Of a DNA stretch of 64,000 bases, positions 10,489 through 20,773 are shown one piece after another. The notes beneath the pieces were generated by a model. It worked only from the letters and a program-made list of their open reading frames with translations. It was not told the origin of the DNA and did not search any database. This stretch comes from Septoria linicola. Its lineage: Eukaryota > Ascomycota > Dothideomycetes > Mycosphaerellales > Mycosphaerellaceae. The stretch is taken from contig CP099419.1 of NCBI GenBank assembly GCA_024114885.1, forward strand, positions 4,216,001-4,280,000. Reading direction: 5' to 3'. How positions within the stretch are numbered: the first letter of the stretch is position 1; every line of letters starts with the position of its first letter. The position numbers and the translations under genes were made by a program.

Positions 10489-11655
10489 TCAATTCGAATA
10501 ACTCACCTCCACACCCACCCTCCCAATCATCCTCTCATTCCGCTTCAAATCCACCGCCGCACCAACCCCCAACAACAACTCCTTAAACCTACACTCCCAC
10601 AACACCCCCACCTTCCCATGATTGTCCACCCGCGCCTTCAACACACCCTTCACATCATCATCCGGCTTCGTCCACCCGGGCCGAAGCATCTCTGCCACCC
10701 ACGCATTCTCCGCACTCGCCTGGTCCCTCTGCCACAGCTCCACGCCAACCACGACGTCGCTTTCGTAGCTGTATACGTTGAAGTCGAAGCGGGAGCACAA
10801 TGCCACGTTGGGACCGGCTTTGACGGCGTAGGTGGAGGAGAGGTTGCCCATGAGCGGGTTAATGGTTAAGACCATGGTGTAGGGAAAGCCTGTGTGCATG
10901 GGTAGAGTGGTGAAGCGGAGGCCGGTGCTGATGCCGCCGGATTTGTTGAGCGGGCTGAAATATGCTTCTGCGCCGGCGCTGAGGCGGCCGCTTTGGTGGT
11001 CCCAGGGGTGTGCGGGAATTTTATCGAGTTCGTGGAGTGTGTGGGTTGAGGATGACTGGCGAGGGTCGTGCCCGAAGTTGTAGAGTCCACGGAAGCCGAG
11101 GAGGGCAGAGTCGGTGGAGTAGAGGTACTCGGTTGTGTATTTACCTTGGTCGTTGACGAGACTGGCGAGGAGCGTGCCGCCGCTGGGAAGCGTTCCGTCT
11201 GATACGCATTTCAATTGCAAGAGACGATTCGCAGAGATGCGGCGCAGGTATAGTGCCTCGAGTGTGCTGGTCGGTAGATATAGTCGTCCATAGAGCAGCG
11301 AGTCTTTCTTGCTAGCTGATGAAAGACTTGCATCTGGTTTTTGAAGCTCTTGCAGATGTCTATACCCTCGGACAAGCCTGTTCAATGGGATCTCGCTACT
11401 TTTGCTCGCAACTTGCAAGCCCAAGTTCGTGTAGAGAAAGCTCAACGAGCCATCGACTACACCTCTGCTTCCCAAGGTATACGACGTTGCAAAGTTTGGT
11501 GCAGACAGTGAAGAGACGTGCAGTCTCAAGCCTGCTGGGATCTGGAAGTCGAGGAGATTCGTCGAGGTCGTCGTCAGGGAGGCATAGCTATTATCCACGT
11601 TCCATCGCGATTTGCGGTGAAACGCTGTTTGGACATAGTCCATGAAGTCGAGCAT
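10489..11655 (-). CDS. mdm10: Mitochondrial distribution and morphology protein 10 (ERMES subunit, beta-barrel)
   Basis: A single 388-residue frame with a true ATG. The N-terminus MLDFMDYVQTAFHRKSRW, followed by NSYASLT and FATSYTLGSRGVVDGSLS, is the Mdm10 signature. In the family this is an outer mitochondrial membrane beta-barrel that anchors Mmm1-Mdm12-Mdm34 at ER contact sites and also joins the SAM complex. The C-terminus VEVSYSN alternates hydrophobic and polar residues with an aromatic near the end, like a beta-signal. Alternating strand patterns run through the protein. It is somewhat shorter than many orthologues (often above 400 residues), mainly in loops. No presequence is seen, as expected for this class. 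Confidence 0.93.
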   Translation of the reverse strand: MLDFMDYVQTAFHRKSRWNVDNSYASLTTTSTNLLDFQIPAGLRLHVSSLSAPNFATSYTLGSRGVVDGSLSFLYTNLGLQVASKSSEIPLNRLVRGYRHLQELQKPDASLSSASKKDSLLYGRLYLPTSTLEALYLRRISANRLLQLKCVSDGTLPSGGTLLASLVNDQGKYTTEYLYSTDSALLGFRGLYNFGHDPRQSSSTHTLHELDKIPAHPWDHQSGRLSAGAEAYFSPLNKSGGISTGLRFTTLPMHTGFPYTMVLTINPLMGNLSSTYAVKAGPNVALCSRFDFNVYSYESDVVVGVELWQRDQASAENAWVAEMLRPGWTKPDDDVKGVLKARVDNHGKVGVLWECRFKELLLGVGAAVDLKRNERMIGRVGVEVSYSN

Positions 11656-12236
11656 TGTGCGATTGGAGATATCATCGTGAGCTCATTGTCAGGCTGTACG
11701 CGGTGTTGGCGACATTATTGTTGTCGTGAGTGTAGTCTCGAAGTCGGCAAGTTCGGCGATAGGACAGCCGCCAGGCACGAACTTTAAGTTAGACTACACT
11801 GTCCCTGTGCCAAGAAATCCTGCTATCTCCAAAGCGTTCATGGCAGCAGATGCTTCAAGACTCATTCGGTCGGCGACTTCACATTGATTCAGCACGGCGG
11901 CCACGTTCAAGCTTGTTTTGGAGACTCGATTTAGGACTTGGTTCTGTCTTGTGTCGTGTACCGTTCCCTGCTTTGCTTACACAGTGATTATGAGCGGTAC
12001 CATGTTGTCCGCGTATCCCGGTCCGGGTCAATACGTGAACGGCCCAGTTGACAGACAGAGTAGAGGTGAATGATCGATTGCTGTCAACGAGTATAAGAAT
12101 GGCAGTCAGGAGCACCGGCTGTTCTTCTACTTCATCATCTACATCAGTATTTGCAACCAATACACCTGCAAGCCAACTCAGTCAACACTCTTTGAAGCCT
12201 CAACTTCTTCCACGAAGCCATTTAACTGCTCTCATC
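11656..12236. other. Divergent region between mdm10 and a secreted-protein gene
   Basis: 581 bases holding the mdm10 promoter, a degenerate repeat (11700-11815) and the 5' region of the next gene. No gene was found. Confidence 0.45.
11700..11815. repeat. Copy A of a diverged dispersed repeat
   Basis: This segment resembles 23700-23835 by eye. Shared blocks are GCGGTGTTG, TTATTGTTGT, GAAGTCGG.AAGTTCGG, GGCACGAA.TTT and GTGCCAAGAA, in the same order and with similar spacing. No terminal inverted repeat or coding capacity was recognised. Confidence 0.45.
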
Positions 12237-13135
12237 ATGCATTTCACCAAGACCTGCCTTTTGAGCATGCTCGCTCTGTCGACTTCGGCTATGGCCCTTC
12301 CTGCTGGTGCAGATGAGGTGCCTACACTAGCCCCAGAGGACGTCGGTCCTGCGAATGCAGGTTCGCAGGAGGACACAGTTTCTCAGGAGAATGTGAGCTC
12401 TTCCGAAAATGTAGGCGCTCCAGAGAATGGAGCTTCTTCAGCCGAGCGCGGAGTCATCGCAAGATCAGCGGAGGTTAGCACGATCGAGGGGGTTCTCTAT
12501 CTTGATTCATGAGCTAACATGATCAAAGGCTGGACTTGAGAAACGTGTCGGCGGCGTCGCCATTCTGCTGATCAAGGTCATCGGAGGACAGCTGTTTGCA
12601 GGCGCAGCCAAAGCAGGAATCGATATCGCAAAAGCCAAACTCGAACCTGATGGAAGCCAATTCAAGGATTTCGAAGAGGTACATTGATGGCGGCAGACTC
12701 CAGCCGTGAATACCACCAATACTGTTGCTTCAGGCTCGCCGAGCTTTCACACCCGAGATGGTCAAAGACCTTTACGAGAAGAAAGGAGACCCCAAGGTCA
12801 GAGGTATGGCATGCTTTAACGGGCCCTATGCGTGGACCGCTGGTAGCCATTACGAGGGGCCTGCCAACATCAAGTTTTAAGTGGGATGTGGGCTATCACG
12901 TCGAGTATGGACTTCCAAGACTCTCCTGGCGACGTAACGATGTCTCTTGCTGACGATGTTTGATAGTTATGACTGCTTTGAGATGTTCGCGGGCTCTACT
13001 GTGACAAACAAGGGCGATGGAGGCTACGAGAATGTTAGTTGTGCCTGACCTTAACACTGGAGTTCGATACTTAGTACCTCACAGGTTGCCTTTTATGGTG
13101 TCTGCAAGTATGACCATGGGACATATCGTTGCTAA
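12237..13135 (+). CDS. Small secreted protein of the DUF7888 type, apparent one-base frameshift
   Basis: Five exons read from splice signals: 12237-12473, 12529-12678, 12734-12904, 12967-13033 and 13085-13135. Introns are 51-62 nt; the first has GAGCTAAC before its acceptor. Exon 1 encodes a signal peptide (MHFTKTCLLSMLALS, cut near AMA-LPAG) and a Glu/Ser/Asn-rich spacer. Exons 2-5 give a domain with GGVAILLIKVIGGQ, TPEMVKDLYEKKG, ACFNGPYAW, DYDCFEMF and YGVCKYDHG, matching what I recall of the DUF7888 secreted family in block order. In exon 3 the run TTTT at 12875-12878 puts a stop in frame (12878-12880); the domain resumes exactly one base out of frame. A 43-nt intron could also restore the frame but is unusually short. 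Function unknown; effector-like by class only. Confidence 0.6.
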
Positions 13136-13898
13136 GCAGGACATTGCTTGCCTCGACCAAACTGAAGATCGCAGTGGCATAAGCCGAGAGCGATACGTGA
13201 TCGCGGCGGGAATCTAAGGGCGCAGTACTTGTTGCCCATGGCACCGGATGCAGACAGTAGTGCTTGGCACCAATCTTACGTTCTATACACTCTCTCCCTC
13301 TCTTTTCGATCTTAGTTAGTGCAATCAAGTCAGTACCTTTACATCGTATCCAGCCCAAAGTTTTCCAATTACCCGCATGGTGGTCATGATAGTGCTCAAG
13401 TTCCAGTAGTAGTGCTTGCTTGCCATGTGTGAAACGGCTGTTGATTTGGAGCGTAAGTTTCACCCTGTTCAGTGAACGACGTGGTCCGAGAACACGAACT
13501 TTTGACTTCATGTGCTAACAAGTTCCCTTTGTTGTAGTGCCTCACTACTGTCGAAGATATTCAATTTAGTATATGGACTATTCAAAATTCTGCCAAGCCA
13601 AAAAGTCAGTGGAACGACTAATTCCAAGAACATGTCATATCTTGCTGACAATGATTGTGCAAGATGGTGTCATGCACTGGACTCTAAACTCTGGAACGGG
13701 CGGCTCTAGAATACATGAGCCGAACAAACATCGACCTCAAAGTAGTTTCCTCGTATCGTCTGCAAATCGCCGAATGCCCCGAGTGGACACACCACGTGTA
13801 GGACTATAAGTAGTTATGCAAATATAAAGACCATGACTACATTCCCCCTCTACCAAGGCACATCACTCATCACAGCAAGCTCGTACGAAGATCCAACC
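13136..13898. other. Intergenic with promoter of the small secreted gene
   Basis: About 760 bases without a supported gene. Its right end carries the TATA box of the next gene. Confidence 0.45.
13823..13829 (+). promoter_or_regulatory. TATA box of the small secreted-protein gene
   Basis: TATAAAG lies 76 bases before the ATG at 13899 and only 10 bases before the ATG at 13833. Transcription normally begins some tens of bases past a TATA box, so the 13833 ATG is probably not transcribed and 13899 is the start. Confidence 0.55.
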
Positions 13899-14258
13899 AT
13901 GCGTTTCACAGTCCTCCTATCAGCCCTGCTCGTAGGCCCAGCCCTAGCAGCTCCAGTCTCGGTCCCACAAGATCTCGCCACAACAAACCTTCTGACAAGA
14001 GAGGCCGTACCAGAGCCAGTAGTAGGCTTCGGCATATTACTCAAAGCCGTTAAAAAGTTCAAGGGAAAGAAGGCTCCGCCTCCAGCAATCAAGCCAAACC
14101 TGCCCATCAAGGGGAAGAACATGGGCGCGCTTACTTGGCCTGGCACGGGTGGACTGAATCCTCTTCCGGGTGAGCTGAAGCTGAATCGTCCTATCATGGG
14201 AAAGAATATGTTGTCACCTCCGGCGTCACCTCCGGCGTCACCTCCGGCGTCACCTTAG
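13899..14258 (+). CDS. Small secreted protein with repeated GKNM peptide and SPPA tail
   Basis: 119 residues. MRFTVLLSALLVGPALA is a clear signal peptide with a cleavage site before APVS. The mature part is basic and Pro/Gly-rich, contains two related peptides (PIKGKNMG and PIMGKNML) and ends in tandem SPPA units coded by a 12-bp repeat. There are no Cys residues in the mature chain. The leader strongly resembles that of the gene at 26255-26488 (MRFTILLSTLI...AAPVPAPE), and both have IxxKNM peptides, so the two look like diverged paralogues. Function unknown. The start was picked from the TATA position and leader quality; a frame from 13833 would add 22 residues before the signal peptide. Confidence 0.65.
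   Translation: MRFTVLLSALLVGPALAAPVSVPQDLATTNLLTREAVPEPVVGFGILLKAVKKFKGKKAPPPAIKPNLPIKGKNMGALTWPGTGGLNPLPGELKLNRPIMGKNMLSPPASPPASPPASP
14214..14249 (+). repeat. 12-bp coding minisatellite, three copies
   Basis: Three perfect copies of TCACCTCCGGCG plus a partial fourth sit at the 3' end of the secreted-protein gene and encode the SPPA tail. The unit keeps frame, so copy-number change would alter tail length without a frameshift. Confidence 0.85.
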
Positions 14259-14496
14259 AGGAGTTAGTTGTAAGACTGGACATGCGATGCATGTAAGCGG
14301 ATGTTGGATGTACAGGAGGATGAACGAGGACTGCAATGGCGTGAGTTGAGAGGGGATAGATGCTCGCGCCAGACAGCTAGGGACGAAGTGCAATGAGACG
14401 GAGCAAGTATAGGTCGCTTGGAGGCAAAGCAGCAACACGATCGAGGTGTCGGAAGTGCTCGTATAGTAGGCGTGAGCAAGAAAGGCAGTGCTTGAC

Positions 14497-15326
14497 TCAT
14501 TGAAGTGATATCGAGATCCCTCCATCAACCAAGATCTGCGCTCCTGATACAAACTTGCTTAAATCACTAGCCAGAAAAATCGCCGGCCCAGCAATATCTT
14601 CCGGATCAGCGACTCGTCCCAAAGGCGTTCGTGTCTCAAGATATTTCAACTTGTCGGCATTTGCCAAATCTCCCGCTGCTAGTGCTGTTCGCGTCGTTCC
14701 GGGTAGCAAGGCATTGCATCGAATGTTGTATCTCCCCAATGCGCAGGCTTGAGATTGCATCATGCTTAGAACTGCGGCTTTGGTTGGTGTGTAGTGGACT
14801 TGTTGCGCGCCGCCGAGATGGGCTGAGATGGAGGATATGCCGATGATGCTCCCGCCGCGACCTTGAAGGACCATTTGGTTTGCAGCTGCTTGGGTTGTGA
14901 AGAAAGTACCCTTGATGTTCGTTTGGAGATGTGAGTCTAGGACTGCTTCTTCGAGGCTGTTTCGATGTGTCAGAACTTCGCGCGATGGCTGAAGTAGACT
15001 TTGCTCGCTTACCTCAGAAAGTCTTTGAATTGGCTTACGCCTGCGTTTGCTACCAATACATCAAGGCCACCGAATACAGAGACTGTTTGGTCAATAATGC
15101 TTTGACCGGTCTTTGGCTGACTGATGTCGCCTGTGACTCCGACAAGGCGAGCATCGCTGGAGGCTTCTGCTTGAAGGCTTTTGAAAGCTTCGTGAGATTC
15201 TTTGTTATCGAGAAAATTTACAGTCACGGATGCTCCTTCTCGTAGAAAGCCTAGAGCTATTGCTCGCCCGATGCCGGTCACGCCGCCAGTGATTGCTGCA
15301 ACTTTTCCGGAAAGGAGGCCGGCCAT
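14497..15326 (-). CDS. Short-chain dehydrogenase, L-rhamnose-1-dehydrogenase (LRA1/RHA1) type
   Basis: Two exons on the minus strand, 15326-15013 and 14956-14497, with a 56-nt GTAAGC...CAG intron; 257 residues. Classical SDR features: TGGVTGIG cofactor loop (about 14-21), VANAGVS (about 93), catalytic Ser in GISSIS, and YTPTK. The blocks QGRGGSIIGISSISA, HYTPTKA and PLGRVADPEDIAGPAIF resemble the yeast L-rhamnose-1-dehydrogenase as I remember it, more than generic ketoacyl reductases. That enzyme oxidises L-rhamnose to the 1,4-lactone with NAD(P). Substrate is inferred; glucose- or other aldose-1-dehydrogenase is the alternative. It is divergent from the Zn2Cys6 regulator over 304 bp, which suggests co-regulation. 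Confidence 0.85.
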
Positions 15327-15630
15327 TGGAGACGATTGTTATGAAGCAGGATATGACCGATTGTACTGTAGCTCTACTTGTCCAATCTCGAGGTCTTTGC
15401 TTACACGGCGTGTGTGTCTCGTAGATCCATCGTGCGTGTAGTCGGTAATTGGATGGAATGCTCGAGCGTCCTCGTTAAGAGGCACAAGGAGGAGGAGAGG
15501 TTGGAGCGAGGGGAGTGGAGTCTGGATGCAGCACGAAGCGGGGAACCTTGAAGGCTTGGTCACGTTTGCTTCACCATGGACTCGTTTCGCGTCCACAACC
15601 TCCATCGTCGTCCTCTTGCTAATGTAGCGA
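15327..15630. promoter_or_regulatory. Shared divergent promoter, dehydrogenase/regulator, with CreA-like sites
   Basis: 304 bases between two divergent starts. GTGGAG (15515-15520) and GCGGGG (15538-15543) fit the carbon-catabolite repressor consensus SYGGRG. The motif is short and expected by chance fairly often, so the regulatory reading is only suggestive. Confidence 0.4.
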
Positions 15631-17761
15631 ATGTCTCCGGCAATTGCATCAGAAGAGCGTACAGAAACGGCTCAGCACACTAGCCCCGTAAAGCCACGCG
15701 TGCGAAAACGCGTTCGGAAGCCTCGTGGCAAAGGTCTGCGGACGCGGACTGGTTGTACCGCTTGCCGCTCTCGGTCAGTCAATTGTGTACTCCTATCAAC
15801 TATGGAGAACTGTAATATCCTTGCTAGGATTAGGAGACTGATCTATTTACAGTCACGTGAAATGCTCAGAAGACAAGCCCGTCTGCAATGGTTGCAAGAA
15901 GACTCATAGAACATGTGTCTACACGCTCGAGTCCAGTGTCGCTAGGACCAGTCTCGATGTGTCAGAGCAGGGCGGCGTCGGTATAGCAGTCGAAGATGAA
16001 CTTCCTGAGCCTGTACAGACACAGGTCTGTTCTGAGCTCAACACATTCCAAAATGACATAAGCCCGATGATTCGCGGCACAGATGATGCCATCACATTGG
16101 AGGCAGAGGCAGAAGGAGCTGCAGCTCGACGACCGATGACATGGTCAGGGGCTACCATCCAGCAAGACAGCCAGACTGATTCGATCTTTGGAGCCAGTCC
16201 TGACTCTGCGTGGAGCGGTGGTGTACCATATTCTGCAGAAGCTGCATCTCTACGTTGGTTCGGATTATTGGCTACTGACGCACCGCGAGACTTCGATGTC
16301 TCCTTCTCGCCTACGATCCTGCATACGCAGTCTCAGAAAGGCTCTGGGCTCTCTTGTGATGAGAGCAGCTCGACAGGCACCCCTATTACACAGCCTACAG
16401 GTCGAACTAATGCCGTGGAAGCAGGCTCCGATACTTATGTCAGCCAGGATGAAGTCTTCCTACGAGATGAAGAGCTTCCCCTGTTCCAGCACTTTGTGAA
16501 GAGCCTCAGTTCATGGATAGATCTCACCGATCCTGGTAGATCATTCTCGACCTTGGTGCCATCAATGGCACTACGTAATACTGGGCTCATGAATGCCATC
16601 TTGGCTTTGGCTGCCCGTCATCTTTCGTTGACCACGACGACCGCGTATACCCGAGAAATACACTGCTCTGACCGTACTTTGGCGGCAGATTACTATGATA
16701 AGACGCTGAGATATCTTCAGCGAGTCATGAAAGTCGTCTCGTACCTACGGAGCGACGAGTTACTGGCCACTGTCCTGATCATATCGACATATGAGATGAT
16801 CGATGGCTCAGGCAGCGGCTGGGAGAGACACCTCAAAGGTGTGTTCTGGATTCAGCGCTCTCAGCTCATACATGGAGAGTCACAGGGTCTCAAGAAATGG
16901 ATCTGGTAGGATATCTACAACTGCATCCAAGACCTCATACACGGTGAAAAGACTACTGCTGACTCGATGTTTTCTCGCAGGTGGGCATGGCTACGACAAG
17001 ACATCTGGGCTGCGTTCCGAGAGCGGCGGAAGATCCTCAGCTTCTACACATTGACAAGGGCGTGCGCAGATCTTGACTTTGCGGAACTCGTCAATCGAGC
17101 AGTCTTCCTTTTGGGGCAATGCATAAATTATGCTAGCGACGTCGAAGTTGAGGCCGGCCGTGCGAACGTCCCTGGTCGCCTGCAGAAAGGCGAGAATCTC
17201 TGGACAAGTCTCGAAGAGTGGGCAAATCATTTTGCACCACATGATCGACGACTACCAACCGCAAGGCAAGAGAATGTGCCGTTCGCGTCCACATGGGTCA
17301 ATCCCTCTGCAGCAAGTAAGTATTCGACCATGTTCCATGTTAGGTAACGAAGAAGTGGTAAGAAGTGATGCTTGGATTGCTGCTGTGTTTGTGCTGCATA
17401 TTATGTCTGAAGGCTGGGGGCGCAAGGCTAACTATGTACAGGTATTGCACTGCAAGTTCACCACTTTTCTAGATTGATTCTGCTCGAGCACGTGCCCGCC
17501 ATCGACGGTCTCAAAGAACTGTCAAGAAGAGTGCCGATCGTTCAGACGTCCGTCGAAATGATCTGCGGCATTGCGAGCTGCACGACCGAAGCGGCCGCAA
17601 TCATAGTTTCGACGCAGTGTTTGTTTGCAGCTGGTATGCACACTCATGATCTAGGGAAGCAGGAGTTTATCCTAGATCTGCTATATTCACATCAAGCCAA
17701 GACAGGCTGGCCTCATTACGATCTTGGGGCCGAACTCCGAGGCACATGGGCTTCCGGCTAG
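15631..17761 (+). CDS. Zn2Cys6 transcription factor with fungal-specific TF domain
   Basis: Four exons: 15631-15773, 15853-16905, 16981-17315 and 17442-17761; 616 residues. The first splice joins CTACRS to RHVKC and completes the six-cysteine cluster CxxCx6Cx6CxxCx6C at about residues 42-69, preceded by a basic stretch (RVRKRVRKPRGK). The middle carries the fungal transcription-factor domain (FQHFVKSLSSWIDL, MNAILALAARHLSLT, WWAWLRQDIWAAFRERR across the second splice). It is probably a nuclear activator or repressor binding CGG triplets. Position between the dehydrogenase and the transporter suggests a pathway-specific regulator; that is inference from context. The third intron (126 nt) is the longest; splicing there gives IALQVHHFSRLILLEH, typical of the domain. 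Confidence 0.88.
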
Positions 17762-18272
17762 AAGAAGATTTCATGAAAGCCACACAGCAGAGCCCACGTT
17801 CCATGTACAGACAGTGAGCGGCTCAGCCAGACATTACCTGATACGCACTTCCGGCGGGAAGGTTCGAACTTGATTAAGCGGCCAAGCCGTCGTCTCGTGT
17901 GCCACCGTAACGAGGCACATCACTCGGTATCGAGCAACATGCAACGTCCTTGCCTGTCATGATTTCTATGAGTGCTGAGCATGCGAGCAAACGCCCTTTG
18001 GCGCCATCCAGAGCCATGTGCTGTGTCGCGCGTGGCTTCACATCTCCAACATTGTACATTCTGGGGCTGTCCTCCAAGGGTTACCGGTGCGGAAACGCGG
18101 GGACCCCGAGTGTATAAAGTATCAACATCAGGTTGTTTCGTGATCGTGTACGACACTGGAGACTCTCAACATATTCGCCTAACCGAACAGTCCTTGTTGT
18201 CTGTCGGACTTCAAGCAAGCTACTCTTCGACACCAATCAACATCAACAGCATTGCTCGCTGTCACCGATAAC
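17762..18272. promoter_or_regulatory. Promoter region of the MFS transporter
   Basis: 511 bases. TATAAAG at 18113-18119 lies about 155 bases before the ATG. CTGGGG (18061-18066) and GCGGGG (18097-18102) fit the CreA consensus, and CGGTGCGG (18085-18092) holds two CGG triplets of the kind bound by Zn2Cys6 proteins. Motif calls are by eye. Confidence 0.45.
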
Positions 18273-20466
18273 ATGGTGGCTGGTTCTGGTGCTGCCGTAG
18301 GAGCAGCGGCCATACGTCGCCAGCAGTTGACCGGAAAGAAAGGTGTCGCATCTTTGATGCAGAACAAGAGAGCCTTCTTCATTGCTGTCTTCGCATCGTA
18401 AGTCGAGTCGAGATTCGAAGCACTGCGAAGCACTGCGAAGGATCAGGCACTGACAGATATGCAGCTTCGGTGGCCTGCTATATGGCTACCAGCAAGGTGT
18501 TCTCGGCCAGGCTCTAGTGATGCCTGCTTTCGTAGGTCTTCCCACCAGTCCTTCCAAGAGATATACAAAATTGAACTTCAGCCACAGATCGATGACTTTC
18601 CCACGATCCACAATTCTTCTGGTGCCACAGGCTGGCTCACCTCGATTCTGCAGCTCGGTGGCTGGGGAGGAGCCTTGACAAGTGGCATCCTCTGTGAGGT
18701 GTTCTCTCGCAAGCATACGTTGTTTTGGGGAGCGATGTGGATGGTCTTGGGCAGCTATCTTGCTGCAGGTGCAGTGGTTAATCAGCCTGCGTACCTTTTC
18801 GCGGGCAGATTTTTTACCGGCATTGGTGTCGGTACGTTGAGCGCCATCGGGTTAGTCCTACGTATACTTGCCACATAAGCCGGGCTGACCTCCGTAATAG
18901 TCCTCTTTACAACGCCGAGCTAGCACCACCAGAAGTGCGCGGATTTCTCGTCGCTTTGCAACAGCTTACGACAACCATCGGAATCTTCTTGGCGTATTGG
19001 ATCGCCTATGGTACCTCTCACATCGACAGCGGCAACTCGCAATGGGCTTGGAGGATACCACTACTCGTTCAAGGGATACCTGCCATCATTCTTGCTGTTG
19101 GAGTCTGGTTCTTGCCTTTCAGTCCACGACTATTGATGAACAAAGGCAAAGAAGAAGAGGCTTTGAGGACACTTGCCAATCTTCGAGGTCTGCCAGAGCA
19201 CCATGAGCTGGTCCAAGTTGAGATCCTCGAGATCAAGGCTGAAGTTCTCTTTGAGCGCAAGGACTTCGCCAAAAAGTTTCCCAATGTCAAGACAGACAGC
19301 ATCTTCCGCCGCGAGATTGCTCAATACGTAACGATCTTCCGTAACAAAGATTCGTTCAAGCGCGTCGCCTTGGGAAGTCTGGTCATGTTCTTCCAACAGT
19401 GGTCTGGTATTGATTCGAGTAAGTTGAGAATGCATATTAGCCAAAGTGGGTGCTAATCGTTGTCTCCAGTCATCTATTACGCGCCAATTATCTTCCAGAA
19501 TCTTGGACTCACCAGCACGAGCACTAGTCTTCTCGCAACCGGCATCACCGGCGTGATCAACGTGGCTGTCACCATCCCTGCGATCATGGTACTCGACAGA
19601 TTCGGACGCAAGACTCTGGGCATCTCCAGTAGCATCGGCATGTTTTTCTGTCAACTCTCTGTTGGCATTATTGTCGCGGTATGTCAACACCAGGCGTCGT
19701 ACGTACAGATTACTGATCAGTTCCTACTCGTAGACATGTGGCCACGACTGGCCTGGTCATGTCGCCGCGGGTTGGGTGGCCGTTGTCTTCGTATGGCTCT
19801 ACATAGTCAACTTTGCCTATGGTAAGTTTCACGCCAATGCATTAATGCAACTAATCACACTAGACAGAGCAGAAACGATACAGCCTTGATGCTAATTGAT
19901 GTTCAGGTTGGGGACCAGTGTCTTGGACACTAATTGCTGAAATCTTTCCACTCTCCATTAGAGCAAAGGGTACCTCCATCAGTGCCAGTAGCAATTGGAT
20001 GAAGTAAGTGTAGCGCCAAGCAGAAGCTGAGAGCAATGCTAACAGTGGCGACAGTAACTTTGTAATCGCCTTCATCACCCCACCAATGCTCGAGGGAATT
20101 GACTGGTAAGTCCCAGATTCTGCTACACATCACGACTTTACTGACGTGAACGAACAAGGGGCACCTACATATTCTTCTCATTCTGGTGTCTCGCTGGAGC
20201 AGCGTTTTTGTGGTTCTTCATTCCAGAAAGTAAGCGCTTCTTGTTCCACAATCTATGTTCAACGTAGCTTACCACCACTCTCAGCTACCGGAAAGACGCT
20301 CGAAGAGATGGATGCCGCGTTCGGAAGTCACAGCAATCAAGAAGACATGGACGAGCTTTGCAGAATTCAGCAAGAGATTGGTCTCGTCGATCTCTTGACT
20401 GGAGACAGCCGAGCTACGATCTCTGAGAAAGATCAAGCGACACATGTGGAGACCAAGATGGCTTGA
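18273..20466 (+). CDS. MFS sugar-porter family transporter, apparent frameshift in exon 2
   Basis: Nine exons: 18273-18397, 18465-18850, 18901-19418, 19470-19678, 19734-19821, 19907-20003, 20055-20105, 20159-20229 and 20285-20466; about 575 residues. Sugar-porter marks: GGLLYGYQQGVLGQALVMPA in the first helix, GRFFTGIGVG, PEVRG, FSPRLLMNKGKEEEAL, QQWSGID, DRFGRKTLG, AEIFPLSIRAKG and PETTGKTLEEMDAAFG. All splice phases agree except inside exon 2: the frame carrying the first helix runs out near 18532, and the next conserved block (SFQEIYKIELQPQIDDFP) is one base out of register. A 17-nt GT...AG stretch (18532-18548) would restore the frame but is far too short for a normal intron, so a one-base deletion or assembly error is likelier. 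A plasma-membrane proton-coupled sugar importer is expected. Confidence 0.82.
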
Positions 20467-20773
20467 GCGGGTGAAACGAAGGTCGATGAATAGCGGTACA
20501 GTCTACACACTTGAATGAACATGTTGATGTTTTGTACTTATGTTCACTATAACGTTGCGTTTATCGAGGATGTTTGATGCATAGATGGTTGACAGACTAC
20601 GTGGAGTACTTGCAACGTGAGTTTCACGATCGGACGTATGCGATATGAAGATTACTATAGTTTCTGAGAAGACTTCAAATTCGAGATTGGCAAGAAAATT
20701 CTAAAGCACATAATCTGCGTTCATGGGCCACTAGATGATCGAACTCGCGATGGTCTTGAACATGTTTACCGGC
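20467..20773. other. Convergent 3' region, nothing recognised
   Basis: 307 bases between the stops of the transporter and the second SDR. No motif-bearing frame. Confidence 0.45.

Noticed and set aside
13833..13898. Upstream ATG for the small secreted protein
   Set aside because: It lies only 4 bases past a TATA box and would bury the signal peptide behind 22 residues.
13899..14258. Ribosomal peptide (RiPP) precursor reading of the repeated GKNM protein
   Set aside because: No Kex2 Lys-Arg processing sites between repeats and no oxidase or DUF3328-type gene nearby.
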